A stretch of 13,617 nt of DNA from Desulfobacterales bacterium (GTDB taxonomy: Bacteria > Desulfobacterota > Desulfobacteria > Desulfobacterales > UBA2174_A). The notes under the pieces were generated by a model. That model did not search any database and was not told the origin of the DNA. It was given only the letters and a program-made list of their open reading frames with translations. The DNA lies in the NCBI GenBank assembly GCA_025454075.1, contig JALOPD010000128.1, positions 1-13,617 on the forward strand, given 5' to 3'. Of the stretch, positions 5,938 through 13,320 are shown in pieces (position 1 is the stretch's first letter; every line of letters begins with the position of its first letter). The translations under genes and the position numbers were made by a program.

Positions 5938-7194
5938 ATGGCGAAGTTGCAAGAGCTTCTCAAAATATCGGCCAAGCGGTTGGATGAAATCAATGCGCTT
6001 CTGGTCGACCCCAAGAACGAGACGGTCACCGGGCTGCTAAAGGTCGTCGAGCGCTACGGCGGGCCGCAGGAGATCAACCGCAAGGCGGCCGAGGCCGCCA
6101 AGCTGGAGAATCTCATGTCCCGCATGGAGAAGGCGAAATCCCCCTACGTCGATGACCTGGCGTGGCTGATCGAACAGCGGGACAAGAAGGCCTTCGTTTC
6201 CATGGCGGACTATGTACGGAAGGTCAATGGGGCGCCGGCCGCGCTGAACCGGAAGAACGCCGTGACGCTGGAGATCAGCGCCCTGCAGTACTTCCCCTGG
6301 CTGATCACCGAAGCCAAGCATTGCATCCGGCAAGGCGAGCTCATGCCGGGCCGGTTCATCCGGGTGCGCCGGATGGTCGAGCAGGAGACCGACAACGGCG
6401 ACATCCTGGCGGTGGCGGCGGCCATGCAGATCATCGGCGCCAGCTACGTGGAGACGCTCGACACCAAGGGCACCGACGGCTCCAACGTCCACCTGGGCGG
6501 ACCCGAGACCATCACCGGCTACTTCGGCGGCATCGGCCAGCCCAACCACTACCCGCTCAAGTGGGCCGACGAGTACCTGAAATACTACACCACCTACGGC
6601 GTGCGCCAGGTGCTGAACATCAACCCGGGCACGGTGCTCGTGGGGTACCTGATGCACCGCCTCGGCATCGACAACGAGTTCAAGATCTCGGTCTTCATGG
6701 GCAACGACAACCCCTTTGCCATCCTGTGGACCCTCCTGGCGGCGCGGCTTTTCTCGCGCGAGGACGGCCGGACCTCGCTGATCGGCTTCAACCTCTCCAA
6801 CTCCGCCGACAACGAAACCCTGCGGCAGGCGTCCTATCTGCGCCGGGCTTTGGGCCTGGAGGAAGTCGTGCGCTTCGAGCACCACATCACCGAAACCTGG
6901 AAATCCATCGTCCGCCAACCCTACAACCGCCGCGCCGAGCTGGTGGAAATCGCGAAGGAGGTCCCCAACATCTCCGCCAAACACGAGGGCGGCGAGCCCG
7001 AGATCGAGCAGACGCTCCCGCACCCCTCGGACATCCTCGACTACTTCCTCGCCCAGGCCGATGCGGAGAAGGCCGGCCTGATGCCGGCCCTCGAGAAAAA
7101 CTACATGGAGAAGCACCGCTCGGTGGACCTGACCGCCCAGGCCTTGGTCAAGGCCGGCATCGGCGTGGTCTGCGCTTCCAAGCTGCACCATTAG
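5938..7194 (+). CDS. Conserved-looking protein of unknown function
   Basis: I do not recognise this 418-residue protein. It starts at ATG 5938 behind a very strong ribosome binding site, GAGGAGGGGG (5925-5934). The N-terminal ~90 residues are charged and helical (LQELLKISAKRLDEINALL). The rest looks like a globular alpha/beta enzyme with Gly-rich stretches: ETLDTKGTDGSNVHLGG, ITGYFGGIGQPNHYPLKWADEYLKYY, NINPGTVLVGYLMHRLGIDNEF, FMGNDNPFAILWTLLAARLFS and GFNLSNSADNETLRQASYLRRALGLEE. The C-terminus is KAGIGVVCASKLHH. No signal peptide, transmembrane helix, P-loop or Cys-rich metal site is seen. Abundant His, Asn and Asp in Gly-rich loops suggests an enzyme active site; a TIM-barrel-like fold is possible but unproven. 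It probably shares a transcript with the adenosine-specific kinase gene. Confidence 0.85.
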   Translation: MAKLQELLKISAKRLDEINALLVDPKNETVTGLLKVVERYGGPQEINRKAAEAAKLENLMSRMEKAKSPYVDDLAWLIEQRDKKAFVSMADYVRKVNGAPAALNRKNAVTLEISALQYFPWLITEAKHCIRQGELMPGRFIRVRRMVEQETDNGDILAVAAAMQIIGASYVETLDTKGTDGSNVHLGGPETITGYFGGIGQPNHYPLKWADEYLKYYTTYGVRQVLNINPGTVLVGYLMHRLGIDNEFKISVFMGNDNPFAILWTLLAARLFSREDGRTSLIGFNLSNSADNETLRQASYLRRALGLEEVVRFEHHITETWKSIVRQPYNRRAELVEIAKEVPNISAKHEGGEPEIEQTLPHPSDILDYFLAQADAEKAGLMPALEKNYMEKHRSVDLTAQALVKAGIGVVCASKLHH

Positions 7195-7253
7195 CCTTTC
7201 CGCGGTCCGCGGCGGACGCATCGGCGTATGCTGCCGACCGCCTGGAGCCGGTC

Positions 7254-7675
7254 ATGCCGACCTCCGAAGGTCAGAAACGCTACGCCCGCCGAATCATGCT
7301 GCCTGCTATCGGCGTCGAGGGCCAGGCCATCATAAGCCGCTCTCGCGTGGCGGTGGTCGGCTGCGGCGGCCTGGGGCCTGTTCTTTCCCAGATAATGGTT
7401 GGCATGGGCGCTCGCCGCGTCACCGTCATCGACAACGATCGCCCCGACATCACCAATCTGCACCGTCAGATCGTGCATGACGAGACGGATGTCCGCGCCG
7501 GGCACATGAAGGCCCTGGTCGCCGCCGATAAGCTGGGCCGGATCAATTCGCAGGCAAACACCGTCGGAGTTGCGGAATTCCTGGATGCAGTCAACGCCGA
7601 CCGGTTGTGGCCGGCCGCGCCGTGGTGCTGCACGACGCGGACAACCTGCGCACGCGGCGGCTGTTGAATGAATAG
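7254..7675 (+). pseudogene. ThiF/MoeB/HesA-type adenylyltransferase, truncated and frameshifted
   Basis: The first 137 codons (7254-7667) encode an E1-like NAD/FAD-fold N-terminus: YARRIMLPAIGVEGQ, the nucleotide-binding GCGGLG (36-41), acidic IDND (59-62) and NLHRQ (68-72), all typical of enzymes that adenylate ThiS/MoaD-type C-termini. Near 7602-7609 the frame is lost. The family sequence resumes in the +2 frame as [18 protein letters not shown], matching the DNxxTRxLLN motif, and then hits TAG at 7673-7675. A complete member has about 240-270 residues, including a Zn CxxC pair and the catalytic cysteine region, all absent here. A ribosome binding site GGAG (7244-7247) and start are intact. 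Sequencing error could explain the frameshift but not the missing C-terminal half. Confidence 0.8.
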
Positions 7676-7704
7676 AACGTCGCCCGTCACATCCCGTGCA
7701 TTTA

Positions 7705-7734
7705 TTGACAGCAAGGCGCGAGCGCCCATATAAA
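7705..7734 (+). promoter_or_regulatory. Strong sigma70-like promoter with a palindrome in its spacer
   Basis: A perfect TTGACA (7705-7710) is followed after 18 bases by TATAAA (7729-7734), or ATATAA after 17, about 25 bases upstream of the SDR start. Inside the spacer is the perfect inverted repeat GGCGC-GA-GCGCC (7715-7726), placed where a bound repressor or a MerR-type regulator would act. The ribosome binding site GGGAGGG (7748-7754) follows. Confidence 0.6.
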
Positions 7735-7758
7735 ACGAGCATTCAAAGGGAGGGAATC

Positions 7759-8514
7759 ATGGCTATCCACAACAAAGTCGCAGTCGTAACCGGGGCCGGG
7801 ACCGGGATCGGCAAGGCGGTCGCGCTCGCGCTGCTGCGGGACGGATACCGCGTCGCGCTGGCGGGCCGCCGCCGGGAGCCGCTCGAACGAACGGCGGCGG
7901 AATCGGACCACGCAAGGCAGGCGCTGGTCGTGCCGACGGACGTGAGCGTCGCGGAATCGGTACAGGGGCTCTTCAGCGCCGTGGTGAAGAGTTTCGGCCG
8001 TCTGGATCTCCTCTTCAACAACGCCGGAATCTTCATCCCCGGCGCGGAGATCGATGCGCTCAGCGTCGAGCAGTGGCAGGCGGTGGTGGACATCAACCTC
8101 ACCGGGTCGTTTCTTTGCGCACGGGAGGCCTTCCGGATGATGAAGGCCCAGGACCCGCGCGGCGGGCGCATCATCAACAACGGCTCGATCTCCGCCCACG
8201 CCCCGCGGCCGAACTCCGTGGCGTACACGGCGACCAAACACGCGATCACCGGACTGACCAAGTCCCTCTCGCTCGACGGACGCCGCTACGACATCGCCTG
8301 CAGCCAGATCGACATCGGCAACGCCCGCACCGAGATCGCGGCCCCTATGGCCAAGGGGGTGCCGCAGGCGAACGGGCAGACAGCCGTCGAACCGCTGATG
8401 GACCTCGAGCACGTGGCGAGCGCCGTTCTCTACATGGCGAACCTGCCGCTCGACACCAACGTGCAGTTTATGACCATCATGGCAACCAAGATGCCGTTCG
8501 TCGGACGGGGGTAG
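7759..8514 (+). CDS. Short-chain dehydrogenase/reductase (classical SDR)
   Basis: This 251-residue NAD(P)-dependent oxidoreductase is of the classical SDR family. The cofactor motif is TGAGTGIG (11-18), the structural NNAG is at 87-90, and the catalytic residues are Asn113, Ser143, Tyr156 and Lys160 (GSIS ... YTATK). Arginines after the second beta strand (AGRRRE, 35-40) in place of an acidic residue suggest a preference for NADPH. The C-terminal segment ([15 protein letters not shown] ... [29 protein letters not shown]) is of the type seen in many SDRs of unassigned substrate, so I give no gene name. It has its own promoter upstream and a strong intrinsic terminator downstream, so it is probably monocistronic. 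It is the only intact gene between two broken ones. Confidence 0.93.
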   Translation: MAIHNKVAVVTGAGTGIGKAVALALLRDGYRVALAGRRREPLERTAAESDHARQALVVPTDVSVAESVQGLFSAVVKSFGRLDLLFNNAGIFIPGAEIDALSVEQWQAVVDINLTGSFLCAREAFRMMKAQDPRGGRIINNGSISAHAPRPNSVAYTATKHAITGLTKSLSLDGRRYDIACSQIDIGNARTEIAAPMAKGVPQANGQTAVEPLMDLEHVASAVLYMANLPLDTNVQFMTIMATKMPFVGRG

Positions 8515-8560
8515 ACCGCACCACAGAACTTTTCGCACTCGGCCCCCGCCAGCCCCCTCC

Positions 8561-8601
8561 CCCCGCCCCGACGGATCGTCGTCGGGGCGGGGCCCGCTTT
8601 T
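8561..8601 (+). terminator. Intrinsic terminator after the SDR gene
   Basis: A perfect 12-bp GC-only stem, CCCCGCCCCGAC (8561-8572) and GTCGGGGCGGGG (8581-8592) with an 8-base loop, is followed by CCCGC and four T residues (8598-8601). It lies 46 bases after the SDR stop and 82 bases before the malate synthase start, in the 168-base gap between them. Confidence 0.75.
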
Positions 8602-8682
8602 CGCCTGCCCGGCCCGCCTTGACGCAGGACGCTTCTGCCGTATTGTTCGTCAACATCCCAACCTTTAAACGCGGAGGCACTC

Positions 8683-9723
8683 GTGGGCGTGAAACTTGTG
8701 GCAGACAAAAAATCCGGCCGGCTGGTGATTCGCGACGGCATCCGGACCAACTACGCGGACGTGATGACGCCGGAAGCAATAGGCGCATTGGAGGCCCTAT
8801 CGGGGTTCAACGGCGAGCGGCAGCGGATCATGCGCGAGCGCATCGCGCGCCGGGCCGCGCGCTTCCGCGACGGCCGGCGGATCGGCTTCCTCGATCCCGC
8901 CGCGGTCATCCCGCGCACCGCGCTCAGCGTGCAGCAGGCGCGGGAGGGAAAGTTCGAGGGTTCCGAGATCCCCCACGACCTGCAGCGGCAGTGGGTCCAA
9001 GGCACCGGCCCCGCCACCCGGCCGCGCGCGACGGTGGAAGCGGGCATCCGCAACGTCGCCTACGCCCTGCTCTCCGGCGCCGACGGCTGGATGTTCGACG
9101 GCGAGGACGCGCTCGGCCAGGTCGACACCATGTCGCTCGACAACCAGCGAAACCTCAACATCGCCTTCGCACGCCAATCTCCGTTTCTGCGCATCGCCGA
9201 GACCGTCGCCGCCGAGATGAACGCCTGGGCCAGGGGCTTTTTCGGCCGGGAGATCATCCCGGACTGGAAAAAGCAGCTCGACTTCACCACCCGCATCTTC
9301 CGCCCCCGCGGCCTGCACCTGGACGACCGGCACGTGCGCGACCGCGACGGCGCCGGCTTCTCCGCATCGATCGTCGACGCCGCGCTCTACGTGGCCAACA
9401 ACCACCGGGCGCTGCGCGGCGAGGGCCGCTCCATCGTCCTCTACCTGCCGAAGATCCAGACCGCCGAGGAGGCTGCGCTCTGGAACGGCATCCTCAGCGC
9501 GTTGGAGCAGCAGGTCGGCCTGCCGACGCACACGATCAAAGCTCGAAGCCTGCTACCAGCTGATGGAGATCCGGGCCGCGCTCGGCCGGCGATTCGTCGG
9601 CTTCAACACCGGCCGCTGGGACTACATCAACAGCGTCGCGGACGCGCTGGCCTGGGACCGGGGCTTCCACAACCCCAACATCGACGCCGTCACCATGAAA
9701 TACGGCTACATGCGCATCTATGA
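8683..9723 (+). pseudogene. aceB: Malate synthase A-like, N-terminal fragment (gene broken near 9541)
   Basis: Malate synthase condenses glyoxylate with acetyl-CoA to malate in the glyoxylate bypass. The fragment starts with GTG at 8683 (GGAGG at 8673-8677) and about 286 codons are collinear with the family. These include DLQRQWVQGTGPATRPRATVEAGIRNVAYALLSGAD, the MFDGEDAL acidic segment, and IFRPRGLHLDDRHV containing the catalytic-site arginine segment. Others are YVANNHRAL and VLYLPKIQTAEEAALWNGIL. After THTIK (to about 9540) the frame continues only as non-family sequence (ARSLLPADGDP...) to a stop at 9723. The correct continuation, LEACYQLMEIRAAL, starts at 9542 in another frame. In the family a segment like VYVLVEQ, including a glutamate metal ligand, stands between the two; it is missing here, consistent with a deletion of about 20 bases. 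Confidence 0.8.
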
Positions 9724-10576
9724 GGACCGCGTGCGGCGCGCCGTCAACACGCCCGACCGCAACGGCAACTTCGCGCTCTGGCAGGGCGGCATGCAGCCCA
9801 ACATACCGGTCGGCTCGGCGAAAGGCATCGCCTTGGGGATGAAGCGCGCGGTCGCCGGCGGCGAGAGCGAGCAGAAGGGGGGGGCCAGCGGCAAGTGGGT
9901 GGCGCACTGGAAGATGGTCCACATCGTCCGGCCGATCTGGGAGAAGGCCGGCGCCGCCAACCAGCTGGGCCGCTCCTTCCCGCCGCTCACCTACGAGCGA
10001 AAGGACGCCGACGATCTGGTGCTTCTCGAACCGGCCCCGCGCACGGTGCGCGGGGCCCGCGACCTGCTCTCGATCGCGCTGCAGTACGGCAACGCCTTCG
10101 GCCGCGGCTTTCAGGCGGCGGCGCTCAAGCCGGCCGACTACTTCGGCAACGACGACGAGCTTTACCTGATGGAGGACATGGCCACCGGCGAGATCCGCGT
10201 CAGCATCCTCTGGGAGTGGCTGCACAAGCAGGCCCGGTTCACGGCGGACGACCCGGGCAGCGGCATTAAGGCCGGCGACCCGTTCACGCCCGCATTTTTC
10301 GACCGGCTGATGGAAGAGGAGTACGACAAGCTGCAAAAAGCGGAAAACCGGGACGTTCACGACGACTCGAAGCGCACCACCCTGCCGATCGCCCGCGCCA
10401 TCGTCGAGCGCTGCGTCAAGACCCCGGTCAAGGCGCCCTGGTGCATCGACCTGCTCAACCTCAACTTGAACAACCACGACCTCGGCCGCGCGCGGGAGCG
10501 CATCGAGGCCTACTTCGCCGCCTTCGAACGCGACGGCACGCGCCTGACGGGTAATCCGGATCTCTCAGAAACTTAG
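9563..10576 (+). pseudogene. aceB: Malate synthase A-like, C-terminal fragment
   Basis: This part carries the rest of the malate synthase in a different frame from its N-terminal fragment. Homology starts at 9542 (LEACYQ); the first in-frame ATG is 9563 and has no ribosome binding site. Visible family segments are FVGFNTGRWDYINS (Asp at 9620-9622 is the expected metal ligand), WQGGMQPNIPVGS, GKWVAHWKMV and LLSIALQYGNAFG. LYLMEDMATGEIRVSILWEWLH contains the expected catalytic aspartate near 10175, and LNLNLNNHDL is close to the end. The combined reading of about 635 residues is longer than the ~530 of E. coli AceB but follows its domain order. The rest of the sequence is well preserved, so the break is either recent or an assembly or sequencing error. 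No isocitrate lyase gene is nearby. Confidence 0.8.
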
Positions 10577-10638
10577 CAAAATAGCAAAGACAAGTCCGAC
10601 CGCAGGACCATGCTGTCAGGCCAGGGGCAATGTTAAAG

Positions 10639-10709
10639 GTTTAAAGTTTAAGGTTTAAAGACAAGACGCTGTTCCTTCTGCTGTTTACTTTCAACTTTAA
10701 ACTTTAAAC
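10639..10709. repeat. AT-rich inverted repeat between convergent genes
   Basis: Two 22-base arms (10639-10660 and 10688-10709), built from TTTAAAG-like units, pair at 20 of 22 positions around a 27-base loop. The element is strikingly AT-rich in a GC-rich window. It lies between the end of the malate synthase remnant (10576) and the amidase stop (10717), so it may serve as a bidirectional terminator or be a dispersed intergenic repeat. Nothing else is recognisable in 10577-10714. Confidence 0.6.
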
Positions 10710-10714
10710 TATTT

Positions 10715-12070
10715 TCATGTGACGACCCTCTGGCTCCGGCCGACCCGCTCGTCGCACCAGCGCGCGACCGAGAGGGTCCGGTCGTCGGCAAACCGCGGGC
10801 CCACGATTTGAAGGCCCAGGGGCAGGCCGTGCGGTCCGAGTCCTGTCGGTATGGCCACCGCCGGGACTCCGCAGAGCGACCAGATGGTGCAGAAGGTCGG
10901 ATCGCCGGTCCAGGTCAGGTCGGCGGGCGCTTCTCCGGTCGCAGGGAGGGTGGCGACCCCGTCCATCCCCTGCATGAACTCATCCAGCGCCCGCATGAGG
11001 TCGCTCCTTCGTTCCAGGGCCTTGGCTATGGCGGGCTCCGCAATGCGCAGCCCCTCGTCGATTAACTGGTTCAACGGCGGGCTCATCCGCTCGCGGCAGC
11101 CTCGCTGCAGCCCCTCGAACACCCGCGCCGCCTCGCCGAACATGATCGTCCGCAGCAGGGAGTGGGCCTCTTCGAACGCCGGCGGCAGCTCCTTTTCTAC
11201 GATGTCCGCCCCGGCCGCTCGAAGCCGTTTCACGGTCGCGACAAAATGTTCCTGGGCGTGCGCATCGGCCTGGCTCCAAACCGGCGACCGCACCGCCGCT
11301 AGTCGCGGGGGGCGGAGTGCGTCTGCCGCCTCGCCGGAAATGGCGGCGTCTCCCGGGGACGCCACCGGCCCGCCGTCCGAGGCCCGGGACAGGACCGCCG
11401 CCATGAAGGCGACATCGGGCACGCTCCGGCCGAACACGCCCACCTGATCGAGGCTCTCGCTGAAGGGGTGGATGCCGGTGCGCGGGATGAGGCCCGCTGT
11501 CGGCTTGTACCCCACGATCCCGCAGAAGGCGGCCGGCCGGATCACCGACCCGTTGGTCTGGGTCCCGATCGCCGCGGCAACGAACCCCGCGGCCACGGCC
11601 GCCGCCGATCCGCTCGAGGATCCGCCCGGCGTGTGGGCCGGATTCCACGGGTTGAGGGTTTTCCCGGGGGTGAAGAAGGCGAACTCCGAGGTGACGGTCT
11701 TCCCCAGCGCGAAGGCGCCCGCGGCCTCCAGCCGCTCGACCACCGCCGCCGAGCGGTCGGGCACGCGGCCGGCGAAGATGGGCGACCCCAGGGTGGTGGG
11801 AATGCCCTGGGTGTCGATGATATCCTTGACCCCGACCGAAATGCCGTGCAGGGGGCCCGCGGCCTCCCCGGAGCGCAACCGCACGTCGGCCCGGCGCGCC
11901 AGCTCCTGGGCCCTCGCCGGGTCGATCCACTGGAAGGCCTGGACCGCGTTCTCGCGCCCCGCGATGCGCTCGAGCAGCGCGCGGGTCAACTCCTCGCTGC
12001 TGAGATCGCCCCGGCGGATGGCCTGGGCCGCTTCCCGCAGCCCCAGGCAATGAAGTGAGGTTTCTTTCAT
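10715..12070 (-). CDS. Amidase signature family hydrolase
   Basis: This 451-residue protein is of the amidase signature family (GatA, malonamidase, FAAH type), which hydrolyses C-N amide bonds with a Ser-cisSer-Lys triad. The triad is visible as Lys82 (GVKDII), Ser151 (PGGSSSGSAAAVAAG) and Ser175 (TQTNGSVIRPAAFCG). The spacings of 69 and 24 residues equal those of malonamidase E2 (K62, S131, S155). The start at 12070 is chosen over an in-frame ATG at 12100 because AAGGA lies about 5 bases upstream and MKETSLHCLGLREAAQAI resembles family N-termini. GatA is unlikely since gatB and gatC are absent; the substrate cannot be read from sequence. It lies downstream of the 2-hydroxyacid dehydrogenase on the same strand, with palindromic copy 2 between them. 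Confidence 0.93.
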   Translation of the reverse strand: MKETSLHCLGLREAAQAIRRGDLSSEELTRALLERIAGRENAVQAFQWIDPARAQELARRADVRLRSGEAAGPLHGISVGVKDIIDTQGIPTTLGSPIFAGRVPDRSAAVVERLEAAGAFALGKTVTSEFAFFTPGKTLNPWNPAHTPGGSSSGSAAAVAAGFVAAAIGTQTNGSVIRPAAFCGIVGYKPTAGLIPRTGIHPFSESLDQVGVFGRSVPDVAFMAAVLSRASDGGPVASPGDAAISGEAADALRPPRLAAVRSPVWSQADAHAQEHFVATVKRLRAAGADIVEKELPPAFEEAHSLLRTIMFGEAARVFEGLQRGCRERMSPPLNQLIDEGLRIAEPAIAKALERRSDLMRALDEFMQGMDGVATLPATGEAPADLTWTGDPTFCTIWSLCGVPAVAIPTGLGPHGLPLGLQIVGPRFADDRTLSVARWCDERVGRSQRVVT

Positions 12071-12088
12071 GGCGTTCCTTCGGGTTTT

Positions 12089-12215
12089 GAAAAACGGCAC
12101 CCCGGGTCGTCAGCCAAGGCGCACGGCGTCTTGGAAAGCGCAGCATATCGTAAGATATGTGAGCATTTCCAAAGGGCCGTGCAACGCAGGATCACGTCCC
12201 GCGGCGCTGTTTTTC
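12089..12215 (-). repeat. 127-bp palindromic element, copy 2 (after the dehydrogenase)
   Basis: The arms pair imperfectly over the whole length, and the element's terminal bases GAAAAAC and GTTTTTC are complementary. An inner arm at 12121-12137 pairs with 12165-12181 at 14 of 17 positions. The apex is the perfect hairpin CATATC-GTAA-GATATG (12144-12159). Read on the minus strand, it has GCGTTGCAC at positions 29-37 and CGTGCGCCTTG at 91-101, the same boxes at the same offsets as copy 1 (5085-5211). Its first base on that strand is the last base of the dehydrogenase stop codon, so it forms the start of that gene's 3' untranslated region. It fills most of the dehydrogenase-amidase gap and reaches to within 18 bases of the amidase start. 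Confidence 0.75.
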
Positions 12216-13177
12216 TAAGGATTGAGGAGGTTGGGCGGTTTTCCCGTGGTCAGCGCCGCCACCAGGTTCTGCGCGGCCAGCATCGCCATGGCATGGCGCG
12301 TGGCCTCGGAGGAGCTGGCGATGTGCGGGGTCAGGACCACGTTCTTCATGGCGAGAAAGGCCGGGTTCAGATTCGGCTCGTTCTCGAAGACGTCGAGTCC
12401 GGCGCCGGCCAGCCGGCCGCTGCTCAAGGCCTCCACCAGGGCCGCGTCGTCCACCACGCCGCCGCGCGAGGCATGGATGAGGATGGCCCCCGGCTTCATC
12501 TTACCCAACACCCGGGCGCTCACCATGTGGTGGGTCGCCGGGGCGTAGGGCACATGGATGGTCAGGATGTCGGCGCGTGCCAGAAGCTCGTCCATGCCCA
12601 CGAAGGCGGCGTTGCAGGAGCGCTCCGTCGCGGCGTCCGCCGGCTGGGTGTCGTGGTACAGGACCGTCATGTCGAAACCCAGCGCCCGGCGGGCCACCCG
12701 CCGGCCGATCCGGCCGAAGCCCAGGATGCCTAATGTGGCGTGGTGCACGTCCGCGCCCAGGAACTGCTTGAGGTACCATCCCTTCCACTGCCCGGCCCGC
12801 ACGTGCGCGTCGGACTCCACCACCCGCCGCGCCGTGGACAGGATCAGGGCCCAGGTGAAGTCCGCGGTGCTGTCGTCCAGGACCCCGGGCGTGTTGGTGG
12901 CCATGACCCCGGCCTTCGAGCACGCCGCCAGGTCGATGTTGTTGAACCCGACGGCGATGTTGCACACCGCTTTGAGCGTGGGGCAGCGGGAGAGCAGCTG
13001 CGCGTCGACCTTGTCCACCAGGGTGGTCATGGCGCCGGACTTACCGGCGAGGTTTGCCGCCAGCGTCTCGGCATCCATGGGTTTGTCCGACTGGTTGTCG
13101 GTCACTTCGAAATGCTGGCGCAGGGAATCCAGCACGTCATCGAATACTTCACGGGTAACGAGCACTTTGGGTTTCAT
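12215..13177 (-). CDS. D-isomer-specific 2-hydroxyacid dehydrogenase
   Basis: This 320-residue NAD(P)-dependent enzyme of the D-2-hydroxyacid dehydrogenase family interconverts a 2-oxoacid and a D-2-hydroxyacid in the cytoplasm. The Rossmann motif is LGFGRIGRRVARRA (G153-x-G155-x2-G158). The catalytic residues are Arg238 (HASRGGVVDD), Glu267 (FENEP) and His285 (LTPHIASSS). NIAVGFNNID (73-82) and NTPGVLDDSTADFTWALIL (95-113) are typical of the glyoxylate/hydroxypyruvate/2-ketogluconate reductase branch, the most likely activity class. The position after the second beta strand reads YHDTQPA (174-180). The Asp there hints at NAD(H), but I would not rely on it. AGGTGG lies about 8 bases before the ATG. 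It sits downstream of a TRAP permease on the same strand, so its substrate may be the imported acid. Confidence 0.93.
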   Translation of the reverse strand: MKPKVLVTREVFDDVLDSLRQHFEVTDNQSDKPMDAETLAANLAGKSGAMTTLVDKVDAQLLSRCPTLKAVCNIAVGFNNIDLAACSKAGVMATNTPGVLDDSTADFTWALILSTARRVVESDAHVRAGQWKGWYLKQFLGADVHHATLGILGFGRIGRRVARRALGFDMTVLYHDTQPADAATERSCNAAFVGMDELLARADILTIHVPYAPATHHMVSARVLGKMKPGAILIHASRGGVVDDAALVEALSSGRLAGAGLDVFENEPNLNPAFLAMKNVVLTPHIASSSEATRHAMAMLAAQNLVAALTTGKPPNLLNP

Positions 13178-13234
13178 GGCTTAATCCACCTTCTCATGTT
13201 CGATTTCAGCACAGCGGCTTTCTGTTCATCCGAT

Positions 13235-13301
13235 CCCCATCCCCCTCCCGGCCTCCGCCTTGAAAGGTAGCAGGTCGGGAGGGGAAAGGGTGGGGATGGG
13301 G
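13235..13301. repeat. C/G-rich inverted repeat between permease and dehydrogenase genes
   Basis: A perfect 9-bp stem CCCCTCCCG (13242-13250) and CGGGAGGGG (13276-13284) with a 25-base loop is extended outward by CCCCATC (13235-13241) and the G-rich GGGTGGGGATGGGG (13288-13301). It shares the CCCCTCCC/GGGAGGGG core with the hairpin at 5276-5296. It occupies much of the 143-base gap between the permease stop and the dehydrogenase start. It could lower readthrough or protect mRNA ends; no T-run follows on either strand. Confidence 0.55.
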
Positions 13302-13320
13302 TTGTGCGCGGCCGCAATCC

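Noticed and set aside
7712..7726. CAAGGCGCG in the SDR promoter, resembling the reverse complement of the distal box of the 127-bp element
   Set aside because: The second box is absent at the expected distance and the flanks are not palindromic, so it is treated as chance or at most a remnant.
12071..12100. Longer amidase start at 12100
   Set aside because: The extra ten residues reach into the palindromic element and lack a good ribosome binding site, whereas the 12070 start has AAGGA correctly spaced.
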